A stretch of DNA of 5,515 bases from Pseudomonadota bacterium (GTDB lineage Bacteria > Desulfobacterota > Desulfovibrionia > Desulfovibrionales > Desulfovibrionaceae): the NCBI GenBank assembly GCA_018822065.1, contig JAHJKV010000239.1:1-5515 (forward strand), given 5' to 3'. The position numbers and the translations under genes are program-made. Under the pieces are notes generated by a model. That model did not search any database. It was not told the origin of the DNA and saw only the letters and a list, made by a program, of their open reading frames with translations. This document shows, one piece after another, positions 1 through 5,515 of this stretch (positions within the stretch are counted from its first letter, which is position 1; each line of letters opens with the position of its first letter).

Positions 1-168
1 CGGAACAGCGAGCCCTTTGTGGGAGCGCGCATCGGTTGCCACGAGTTTCCTCGCGAGGTGCACGATGCACCAGAAACCGTGGTCGTCTTGGGCAAGGCGG
101 TGATCATTCACGAGAAGACCTCGACTCGACAGCTGGAGCAGAATCTGTTCTACGAAAGCATTGCATGA
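1..168 (+). CDS. C-terminal fragment of an unrecognised protein
   Basis: The first reading frame is open from base 1 and ends at a TGA at 166-168, giving the last 55 residues of a protein whose start lies off the left edge. The fragment has no membrane segment. It contains a short hydrophobic, beta-strand-like stretch (ETVVVLGKAVIIHEK) and ends in a probably helical, polar tail (RQLEQNLFYESIA). I do not recognise the family. Evidence that it is a real gene: its stop codon overlaps the ATG of the next gene (ATGA at 165-168), the usual sign of translational coupling, and the frame of the next gene looks non-native upstream of that ATG. Because it sits directly before two glycosyltransferase genes, a role in the same glycan pathway is possible, but this is inference from position only. 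Confidence 0.6.
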   Translation, partial: RNSEPFVGARIGCHEFPREVHDAPETVVVLGKAVIIHEKTSTRQLEQNLFYESIA

Positions 169-1169
169 GAATATGGTACCAACTCGGCCAATTTATCAGC
201 CACGCACGGGCCGGGCGGGACAACAAGCTGGCACTCCTGGCAGCCGGGCACGAGATCGTGTCCGACAAGGCTCAGGCGGACGTGGCCATCCTTCACGATG
301 AACCCATCTTCCTCTCAGCTGCCCTGCAGCAATTGCAGGGCCTGCCCCGGATCGCCTATGCCGTGGTGGAAACCGATCCCATGCCGCAGGTCTATGTGGA
401 GCCCCTGAAAAATGTGGACGAGGTCTGGACCTGTTCGACCTTCAGCCGCGACATCCTCGCCAGGGAGATCGACGGGGTCCATGTGGTGCCCCATGTCGTC
501 ACCCGACCTCGCTTCTCCAAGGCCGATATCCAGCGGGTGCGTTCGCTCATTGGCGCGGACCAGCATCAGGAATTGTTCACTTTTTATACCATCAGCGACG
601 GCGTGAACCGGCGCAAGAATCTGGCTGGACTACTACGGACGTTCGCTTCTTTGGGCAAGGGGCGGGCCAGGCTGGTGGTCAAGCAATATCGGCACCCTCT
701 TGACCTCTCAAACCTGCCCGGCGTGGTCTCTATTCCTGAGGAGCTCAGCGACGGGGAGATCGCGGCCCTGCATGCCCTGGGCGACTGTTACGTCTCGGCC
801 CACTGTGCCGAGGCCTGGGGTCTGGGGCTCTCCGAGGCCATGGCCTTCGGCAAACCTGTGGTTGCCACGGGCTATTCCGGGAACATGGAATTCATGCATG
901 AGGACAACTCGTTGCCGGTGCGAGCCGAGGTCCAGACCATCCGGTCCGAGGACCTGGCTCTGTGCCCGCCTTTTTTCACCCCGGACATGCGCTGGGCCTA
1001 TGTGGACGAAGGGGAACTTGCGGCCCGAATGCGCCAGGTGATGCGCCATGAGCTGCATCGGGACCAGGGCTTTGCCCAGCGTGCAGCGGAAGTGGCCCGG
1101 ACCTATAGTCCTTTGAACGTTGGCCGGATCATGGATCAGCGCCTGCAAGCCCTGGTCGGAGGCGGATGA
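165..1169 (+). CDS. Glycosyltransferase, GT4 type (GT-B fold)
   Basis: Predicted 334-residue cytoplasmic enzyme that would transfer a sugar from an activated donor to a glycan, lipid or protein acceptor; donor and acceptor cannot be read from the sequence. The C-terminal domain carries the GT4 signature: VNRRKN near residues 146-152 and the E-x7-E motif in AEAWGLGLSEAMAFGKPVVAT, with the two glutamates at about 216 and 224. These residues normally hold the nucleotide-sugar donor. The N-terminal, acceptor-side domain is short (about 120 residues) and poorly conserved, as is common in the family. I chose the ATG at 165 rather than the upstream in-frame ATG at 36. It overlaps the preceding stop as ATGA, has a weak GAAAG 6 nt upstream, and the 43 residues added by the longer frame are Arg/Gly-rich and overlap the upstream gene. 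The stop overlaps the start of the next glycosyltransferase gene. Family assignment is firm; specificity is unknown. Confidence 0.88.
   Translation: MRIWYQLGQFISHARAGRDNKLALLAAGHEIVSDKAQADVAILHDEPIFLSAALQQLQGLPRIAYAVVETDPMPQVYVEPLKNVDEVWTCSTFSRDILAREIDGVHVVPHVVTRPRFSKADIQRVRSLIGADQHQELFTFYTISDGVNRRKNLAGLLRTFASLGKGRARLVVKQYRHPLDLSNLPGVVSIPEELSDGEIAALHALGDCYVSAHCAEAWGLGLSEAMAFGKPVVATGYSGNMEFMHEDNSLPVRAEVQTIRSEDLALCPPFFTPDMRWAYVDEGELAARMRQVMRHELHRDQGFAQRAAEVARTYSPLNVGRIMDQRLQALVGGG
1158..1162 (+). promoter_or_regulatory. Ribosome binding site deciding the GT2 start
   Basis: GGAGG lies inside the end of the upstream glycosyltransferase gene. Two adjacent ATG codons follow, at 1166 and 1169. The spacing is 3 nt to the first and 6 nt to the second, so the second is the better placed start. 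Confidence 0.6.
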
Positions 1170-2401
1170 TGGAGCCGATCAGCTTTATTCTCTGCAATTT
1201 CAATGCGGCGGAATATTTCCGTTTCAGCTATGCGTCCCTGCGCAGGAATCTTTCCCCCGAACACGAGATCATCCTCCTCGACGACGGGTCGAACGACGGC
1301 TCCCGGCAGTGGCTGCGCGACCTGGACGACCCCGGCGTGGTCAAGATTGAGAACCCGGAAAACATTGGCATCGGCTACTCCTACAATACGGCAGTGGACG
1401 CAGCCAAAAACGAGCACGTCTGCGTGCTGCATACGGACATGTATGTGCCGCCGGGGTTTGACCTAGCCATGCTCCGGGCCATGCGCGACCATGACTTCAT
1501 CGCCGCCTACCGGGTCGAACCCTCGGTCTATCTGGCCTCGGCAGACAAGCTGAATCTGAATTTCGGCATGGATATGGAGACCTTTGACGAGGCGGGATTC
1601 CTGTCCTGGAACGAGGAAAATGTCCGGACCCGGCAGGGCCAGACCCAGGACGCCCTGTTTTTCCCCTGGATGACCACCAAGACCTTCTATGCCAGCCTGG
1701 GCGGGGTGGACCTGCTCTACCTCAAGTATATGATCGATGACGATGACCTGTATCTGAGGGTCAAGCTTTCAGGCGCACGGTTCGCCCAGGTGCTGGACGC
1801 GGCGGTCTACCATTTCGGGTCGCGTTCCACCCGGTTCGCCGGGGATGAGATCGGTGAGAAATCAGAGGTGTGGAAAGCTCAATTTGCCCGTTCGGAGCGA
1901 AACTTCGTGCGCAAGTGGGGTGTGCTTCCGGCCCGCTGCTGGACCGACGACATGGGGCTGGTCGTACATCCCAAGTACGACATAGGGATCAAGCTGGCCC
2001 ATGCGGACATCCCGACGATGTATTCCCTGGAGCCCTTCTGTTCAAACATCTATGTGGATGATCCGGACTTGCGGCGAGACTATGTGCGCCTGGAACAAGG
2101 CAAGACCGTGTTCCCCATGGCGGACCGGGTGCGCATGCTGGGGCGGAACGAACCGGGCAACGGCGTGCTTGCCACCGTGCCCATGGACCGCTATGACGCC
2201 ATCACCTTCCAGATCATCCGCCGCTTGCCGGACATCCTGGCCGAGGTAGAGGGGTCGGGCCGGTTCAACCTGGAAAACCGGGTGTTCCTGGACGTGCGCG
2301 ACCTGACAACCCATGAGGCGGACCAGGTGGTCAACACCCGCTGCTTCAGTTATGCGCCCGGCATTCCAGAGCGCGGCTTTACGCCCCTATTGTCCCGGTA
2401 G
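1169..2401 (+). CDS. Glycosyltransferase, GT2 type, with long C-terminal extension
   Basis: Predicted 410-residue enzyme (411 if the ATG at 1166 is used). The N-terminal GT-A domain is clear. ISFILCNFNAAE begins the fold, DDGSNDGS at about 38-45 is the family 2 nucleotide-binding motif, and VLHTDMYVPP at about 86-95 holds the metal-binding Asp in the looser xxD form seen in rhamnosyltransferase-like members. A second acidic cluster, IDDDDLYLR near 189-197, is in the usual place of the catalytic base, followed by AAVYHFGSRSTR near 211-222. The last 150 or so residues, from about 260, match nothing I recognise and have no evident membrane segment, so the enzyme is probably cytoplasmic or peripheral. 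The start overlaps the stop of the GT4 gene, so the two are probably co-translated and act in the same glycan pathway. The 3' end overlaps the convergent sppA gene by 15 nt. Donor and acceptor are unknown. Confidence 0.9.
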   Translation: MEPISFILCNFNAAEYFRFSYASLRRNLSPEHEIILLDDGSNDGSRQWLRDLDDPGVVKIENPENIGIGYSYNTAVDAAKNEHVCVLHTDMYVPPGFDLAMLRAMRDHDFIAAYRVEPSVYLASADKLNLNFGMDMETFDEAGFLSWNEENVRTRQGQTQDALFFPWMTTKTFYASLGGVDLLYLKYMIDDDDLYLRVKLSGARFAQVLDAAVYHFGSRSTRFAGDEIGEKSEVWKAQFARSERNFVRKWGVLPARCWTDDMGLVVHPKYDIGIKLAHADIPTMYSLEPFCSNIYVDDPDLRRDYVRLEQGKTVFPMADRVRMLGRNEPGNGVLATVPMDRYDAITFQIIRRLPDILAEVEGSGRFNLENRVFLDVRDLTTHEADQVVNTRCFSYAPGIPERGFTPLLSR

Positions 2402-3349
2402 CCAGAGATAGTTGAACCCCGAGCGGGGTGGCAGCAGCCAGTTGGCATCCACTCCCAGCAGGGAGGGGGCATAGGGCTGGGCCGAAGCCTGTGTGTTGTA
2501 GGGGTTGTCATTGGGATAGAGTTCGCGTCGATACACCACCACCTGCGAGGCTTCAGGCAGCCCCGCCAATTCCCGCGCTGCGGCAAATCCATCCGCCAAA
2601 TAGCCGATCTGGTCTACCAGGCCGAGGCTCAGGGCCTCCGGGCCGGTAAAGACCCGCGCGGTGCCCACCTCGGCAAGGGCCTTGTCTGAAAGGTTGCGGT
2701 GCTGCTGGGTGAGCATCAAGAACCGCCCGGCCAGTTTGTCTATGATCCCTTGGGTGATCTCCCGCTCCTCGTCCGTGGACTGCCGGAACGGCGAACCCAT
2801 GTCTTTGTTGCGGCCCGACCTGGCCACTTCCACCTCGACCCCGATCTTGTCCATCAGTCCCGAGACGCGCGGCTGGTAGAAGACGGCACCCACCGAGCCG
2901 GTGACCGTGGTCGGGTGGGCCAGGATGCGGTCTGCTGGCAGGGCGATGTAGTAGCCCCCCGAGGCGGCCATGTCGAGCATCACCGCCACCACTTTTTTCC
3001 CAGAACGTGCTTTGAACGTGTTTATTTCATAATACAAAACATCGGACGCCGTGGCAGAACCGCCGGGCGAGTCAATGGCCAGGACCACCGCCTTCACAGC
3101 CGGATCTGCCTCGGCCAGCTTGAGACGGCTGACCACATCGTCGACCATGGAGGGCCGGGTGCTGACTATGCCCCGGCTGGGCGAGTCGGAGACGATGCCG
3201 GTGCAGGTGATGTAGGCGATTTTGTTGTGACCCTTGCCTTCCAGCACGTATTCTTGCAGCGGGTCGGTGGCATCGGGAAAAAACTTCATCTGCACGGCGC
3301 AGCCAGGGAGCACGAGTAGCAGGATGCACAGGGTGAAGATATGTTTCAT
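2387..3349 (-). CDS. sppA: Signal peptide peptidase SppA, S49 family, probable lipoprotein
   Basis: A 320-residue serine protease of the short (36K-type, single-domain) SppA class, which degrades cleaved signal peptides in or at the cytoplasmic membrane. The substrate-binding region AIDSPGGSATASD is at 91-103. The nucleophile is Ser130 in MAASGGYY, and the general base is Lys182 in RNKDMGSPFR. The 52-residue Ser-Lys distance equals that of Bacillus subtilis SppA (Ser147/Lys199, from memory). The N-terminus is a short basic-hydrophobic signal ending in VLPGC with Cys17, which reads as a lipobox, although Pro at -2 is unusual. The alternative is an uncleaved membrane anchor. After the S49 core, residues 278-320 form a tail rich in Asn, Pro, Tyr and Trp that I cannot assign. 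The start has a strong AAGGAG site. The gene is the last of the rex-led block, 18 nt after cobS, and overlaps the convergent GT2 gene by 15 nt. Signal-peptide degradation is the family role; the true substrate is not shown. Confidence 0.93.
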   Translation of the reverse strand: MKHIFTLCILLLVLPGCAVQMKFFPDATDPLQEYVLEGKGHNKIAYITCTGIVSDSPSRGIVSTRPSMVDDVVSRLKLAEADPAVKAVVLAIDSPGGSATASDVLYYEINTFKARSGKKVVAVMLDMAASGGYYIALPADRILAHPTTVTGSVGAVFYQPRVSGLMDKIGVEVEVARSGRNKDMGSPFRQSTDEEREITQGIIDKLAGRFLMLTQQHRNLSDKALAEVGTARVFTGPEALSLGLVDQIGYLADGFAAARELAGLPEASQVVVYRRELYPNDNPYNTQASAQPYAPSLLGVDANWLLPPRSGFNYLWLPGQ

Positions 3350-3354
3350 GTTCT

Positions 3355-3360
3355 CTCCTT
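3355..3360 (-). promoter_or_regulatory. Ribosome binding site of sppA
   Basis: AAGGAG on the minus strand, 5 nt before the ATG at 3349, within the 18-nt gap after cobS. It gives sppA its own strong initiation signal despite the short gap. Confidence 0.75.
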
Positions 3361-3367
3361 GAGCGTA

Positions 3368-4120
3368 TCAGCTGACCATCAACAGGCCGAGCAGGGCACC
3401 CAGTTCGCCGACGGTGATTGATGCGCCGAGAAAATCACCGTTGAGTCCATTGACCTTGCGGGCCAGAAAATAGAGCGGGACCTGGAAACTGACCGCGACA
3501 ACAAAGCCAACCAAAAGTTGGACCAGCGAGGCCAGAAAAAATCCGGCTATGAGCGTGACCATCAGGGCGAAGAGGGCCGAAGGGAGAGTGGCCCCGGCGA
3601 GAAAGAGCTTGCCAAGTCCAGGCCGGGCCAGAGATTTGCCTGCAAAGCCCAGGAGCACGGCACAGAGCCTGCCAACCATGAACACCCAGATGGCGGGGGT
3701 ATATTCTCCCGCTGTGAACAGTTCGCCGAACAGAACTACCTGGCCCAGAAGGGCCATTACCAGGCCGACGACGCCAAAGGCCCCGACCCGGCTGTCCTTG
3801 GTGATCTCCCAAAAACGTTTGGCCTCCAAATGTGTGGCCAGACCATCGCAGATGTCAGACAAACCGTCCAGATGGAGCGCCCGGGTGAGATAGATGGAAA
3901 GAAGAACGCAGAGCCACGCCTGGACCATGGGGTGGCCGCCGAGGAGAGTCAGCCAGAAAGGCCCTATGCAGAGCAGACCGAGGAACGCACCCACTACGGG
4001 CAGCCAGGGCATGGCACCGGCCAGGTCTTCCTTTTCTACTGTTGCGCCTGGGGCGAGACGTGTCAAAAATGCAAGGGAAGCCTGCAATCCGCGCAGGCGA
4101 GGGACGTGTTGCAGGGACAT
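3368..4120 (-). CDS. cobS: Adenosylcobinamide-GDP ribazoletransferase (cobalamin synthase)
   Basis: A 250-residue polytopic inner-membrane enzyme that joins adenosylcobinamide-GDP to alpha-ribazole (or its 5'-phosphate), giving adenosylcobalamin (or its phosphate) and GMP; this completes the nucleotide loop of vitamin B12. The CobS hallmarks are present: HLDGLSDICDGL at 83-94 with acidic residues Asp85, Asp89 and Asp92, probably for Mg2+; KDSRVGAFGVVGL at 108-120; and NGLNGDFLGASITVGEL near 224-240. About six hydrophobic segments are visible, at roughly 38-60, 66-82, 113-135, 143-160, 180-200 and 201-220, with another at the C-terminus. Length is typical of the family. The ATG overlaps the stop of the upstream SAM hydrolase gene by one base (TGATG) and has no clear ribosome binding site, so translation probably depends on the upstream gene. 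No B12 riboswitch is visible, and no other cob/cbi gene lies in the window. Confidence 0.95.
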   Translation of the reverse strand: MSLQHVPRLRGLQASLAFLTRLAPGATVEKEDLAGAMPWLPVVGAFLGLLCIGPFWLTLLGGHPMVQAWLCVLLSIYLTRALHLDGLSDICDGLATHLEAKRFWEITKDSRVGAFGVVGLVMALLGQVVLFGELFTAGEYTPAIWVFMVGRLCAVLLGFAGKSLARPGLGKLFLAGATLPSALFALMVTLIAGFFLASLVQLLVGFVVAVSFQVPLYFLARKVNGLNGDFLGASITVGELGALLGLLMVS

Positions 4121-4905
4121 CAGTCCGGCATGCCCAGGGCGAAGATGTCACCCAGCGAGAGTTCCAGCATTTCGGCGGCAGAGCCTTGGTTCACGGCCAG
4201 TTCCATGAATCCCTGGCTGCCGCTGAGCAGACCAAGTTCGCCGTGCTCCAGATCGCCGTATGCCCGGACCATGCGCGGGGCGCCTTGGAAAGCCGCCTCT
4301 GCCGGGGCGATGCGTTCAAAGAGTTCGCCAGGCAAGAGGCTGAGGACCACGTTTCCGAAGCGGTCAATATGCAGCACATGGGCCTGGACCATGCATCCGG
4401 CCTGATCCTCGGAAAGTTCGGTGGGAGTGGATGCCTCAACGTGGAGCAGGTCAGTCGGATTGATGGGTTCGCCAAGGGTGGAAGGTGATTCGCCAGTGGC
4501 CAGTTTGGCGGCCAGGGGTGCGAAGACGTCGCGACCATGGAAGGTGGACGAGGCACCACGGGCATGGGTCGAGACATCCCAGGCAAAGGCGGTGGTGCCA
4601 TGCATGACAAAACCGAGCAGACCATTATCCGGGGCCAGGAAATAGTTGTCGTTGCATTGCACCAGGACGATGCGACGCTGTGTCCCGACGCCGGGGTCGA
4701 CCACGGCGACGAAAATGGTGTCCGCTGGAAAGTGGGCGACGGATGCAGCAAGAAAAAACGAGGCTTGTCCCACCTGGAAGGGTTCGACCTCATGAGTGAG
4801 GTCGATGAGGGGCGCCCCTGGAGCTTTGATGGTAAGAACACCTTTCATCTGGCCGACATAAGGGTCGCTGAGGCCGAAATCCGTCAGCAAAGCGATGGGT
4901 CGCAT
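4120..4905 (-). CDS. S-adenosyl-L-methionine hydrolase (adenosine-forming), DUF62 family
   Basis: A 261-residue soluble enzyme expected to split S-adenosylmethionine with water into adenosine and methionine. Family motifs in order: LLTDFGLSDPYVGQMKG at 6-22, VVDPGVGTQRR at 68-78, APDNGLLG at 91-98, STFHGRDVFAP at 120-130, IDRFGNVV at 180-187 and SQGFMELAVNQGSAAEML at 230-247. Asp70, Arg77 and His123 fit the Asp-Arg-His triad that activates the water or hydroxide in the characterised hydrolases and is lacking in the related fluorinase and chlorinase, so halogenation is unlikely. The ATG has an AAGGAG site 5 nt upstream. The gene follows rex after 67 nt and overlaps cobS by one base. Removal of SAM or supply of adenosine/methionine near cobalamin assembly is a possible reason for the pairing, but that is inference; CobS itself does not use SAM. 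Confidence 0.92.
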   Translation of the reverse strand: MRPIALLTDFGLSDPYVGQMKGVLTIKAPGAPLIDLTHEVEPFQVGQASFFLAASVAHFPADTIFVAVVDPGVGTQRRIVLVQCNDNYFLAPDNGLLGFVMHGTTAFAWDVSTHARGASSTFHGRDVFAPLAAKLATGESPSTLGEPINPTDLLHVEASTPTELSEDQAGCMVQAHVLHIDRFGNVVLSLLPGELFERIAPAEAAFQGAPRMVRAYGDLEHGELGLLSGSQGFMELAVNQGSAAEMLELSLGDIFALGMPD

Positions 4906-4972
4906 GGCTACTCCTTGGCGCAGGTCCGCGCTTTTGGGATAGTAGCTTGTTTACGGGGTCAAGAAAAGAGGG
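4906..4972 (-). other. Short rex-SAM hydrolase spacer; no clear promoter or terminator
   Basis: The 67-nt gap is the largest in the minus-strand block. It contains the SAM hydrolase ribosome binding site and a TTGACC (minus strand, 4957-4962) that resembles a -35 box. The only -10-like hexamer nearby, TATCCC at 4936-4941, is poor and only 15 nt away. No hairpin with a U-tract follows rex. Read-through from rex is the simplest reading; an internal promoter is possible but weak. Confidence 0.35.
4911..4916 (-). promoter_or_regulatory. Ribosome binding site of the SAM hydrolase gene
   Basis: AAGGAG on the minus strand, 5 nt before the ATG at 4905. It is the same signal and spacing as for sppA, and it confirms the chosen start. 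Confidence 0.75.
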
Positions 4973-5515
4973 CTATCTGCCTGGCTGTCCCAGGTTGATT
5001 CGAAAGGCCACGGCATAGAGGTGGTCGAAGAAATCGACGTATTCCAAGGGGATGTGATCGGGGACTTCGATACGCGTCGGGGCAAAGTTGATAATGCCCT
5101 TGATTCCGGCCTCCACCAGGTAGTTTGCAGCGCGTTGGGCTCGCTCCGGCGGGGTGGTGATGATGCCAATTTCCAGGTCCATCTCACCGATCTTGTCCTT
5201 GGTCTTCCGGGTGCAGATGACCTCAAGTCCTTCGACAATTTCCCCGATCTTGTAGGGATCGCAGTCAAAGGCGATCTTGATGAGGAAGCCCTTGGACTGA
5301 AACTCGCGGTGACGCAAGAGCGCCCGACCCAGGTTGCCGACGCCGACTATGGCGCAGTTCCAGGTCCGGTCGATGCCAAGGGATTGCTTGATGGAGGAGA
5401 TCAGGTCCGGGACATAGTAGCCGACACCACGGACCCCGAATTCACCGAAATAAGCAAGATCTTTACGGATTTGAGAAGAGTTGACCGAACAGGCCTGGGC
5501 CAGGGTATCAGAAGA
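4973..5515 (-). CDS. rex: Redox-sensing transcriptional repressor Rex (N-terminus cut off)
   Basis: The last 180 residues of Rex; about 20-30 N-terminal residues lie beyond the right edge. Rex binds palindromic operators when NADH is low and releases them when NADH rises, controlling fermentative and respiratory genes. The fragment starts inside the winged-helix DNA-binding domain: the recognition helix is VNSSQIRKDLAYFGEFG at fragment residues 11-27, followed by VRGVGYYV. The NAD(H)-binding Rossmann domain follows: AIVGVGNLGRAL at 55-66 with the GxGxxG loop, FDCDPYKIG at 83-91, then FAPTRIEVP at 144-152 and the C-terminal helix DFFDHLYAVAFRINLG used for dimer domain swapping. A TTG near 5317 could be mistaken for a start, but the frame is open and clearly Rex-like up to the window edge. 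In Desulfovibrio vulgaris, Rex is reported to repress the sulfate adenylyltransferase gene sat. It is the first visible gene of the minus-strand block. Confidence 0.96.
   Translation of the reverse strand, partial: SSDTLAQACSVNSSQIRKDLAYFGEFGVRGVGYYVPDLISSIKQSLGIDRTWNCAIVGVGNLGRALLRHREFQSKGFLIKIAFDCDPYKIGEIVEGLEVICTRKTKDKIGEMDLEIGIITTPPERAQRAANYLVEAGIKGIINFAPTRIEVPDHIPLEYVDFFDHLYAVAFRINLGQPGR

Noticed and set aside
36..164. Longer N-terminus for the GT4 gene starting at an ATG at 36
   Set aside because: It would overlap the upstream open frame by 133 nt and add an Arg/Gly-rich stretch unlike a GT-B N-terminus; the ATG at 165 overlaps the previous stop and fits better.
321..341. Perfect 8-bp inverted repeat (GCCCTGCA, 5-nt loop, TGCAGGGC) inside the GT4 gene
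   Set aside because: An arm this short is expected about once by chance in a GC-rich window of this size, no U-tract follows, and it encodes ordinary protein sequence.
708..1148. Minus-strand open frame (146 codons) opposite the GT4 gene
   Set aside because: It is antisense to the conserved E-x7-E region of the glycosyltransferase and has no ribosome binding site or recognisable motif.
2416..2429. ACCCC-GAGC-GGGGT hairpin at the end of sppA, just after the GT2 stop, as a terminator
   Set aside because: The stem is only 5 bp and neither strand shows a run of U after it.
2699..3319. Plus-strand open frame (206 codons) opposite sppA
   Set aside because: It is rich in His, Arg, Gly and Asp with no domain, and lies wholly antisense to the clear S49 protease core.
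3518..4405. Long plus-strand open frame (295 codons) opposite cobS and the SAM hydrolase gene
   Set aside because: Its product is low-complexity and rich in Gly, Glu, Gln and Lys, spans two well-supported opposite genes, and matches no family; it is a by-product of high G+C content.
4973..5317. Rex as a short protein starting at TTG 5317
   Set aside because: The frame continues upstream with the complete GxGxxG loop and winged-helix residues to the window edge, so the gene is simply cut by the edge.

Overview
The window most likely comes from a sulfate-reducing bacterium of the Desulfovibrio/Pseudodesulfovibrio type. This rests on the high G+C content (about 60% by eye), AAGGAG-type ribosome binding sites, and a rex gene followed by genes for a SAM hydrolase, CobS and a signal peptide peptidase. 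The assignment is inference; nothing in the window proves the taxon.

There are two gene blocks on opposite strands that converge near position 2390. The plus-strand block (1-2401) holds the end of an unrecognised protein, a GT4-type glycosyltransferase and a GT2-type glycosyltransferase with a long unassigned C-terminal region. Stop and start codons overlap at both junctions, so the three genes look like one translationally coupled unit. It is probably part of a larger surface-glycan or protein-glycosylation cluster that continues off the left edge.

The minus-strand block (5515 down to 2387) reads rex (redox-sensing repressor, N-terminus cut by the window edge), an S-adenosylmethionine hydrolase of the DUF62 family, cobS (adenosylcobinamide-GDP ribazoletransferase), and an S49 signal peptide peptidase with a lipoprotein-like signal. 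The gaps are 67 nt, a 1-nt overlap and 18 nt, as expected for an operon. The genes join a NADH/NAD+ sensor, SAM turnover, the last steps of cobalamin assembly and an envelope protease. No direct biochemical link between them is established here.

The last codons of the GT2 gene and of sppA overlap tail to tail by 15 nt, so no intergenic space is left for a terminator. I see no tRNA, rRNA, CRISPR array, insertion sequence or prophage signature. No clearly novel system is evident. The most interesting points are the SAM hydrolase-cobS coupling behind rex, the lipoprotein form and unusual C-terminal tail of SppA, and the uncharacterised half of the GT2 enzyme.
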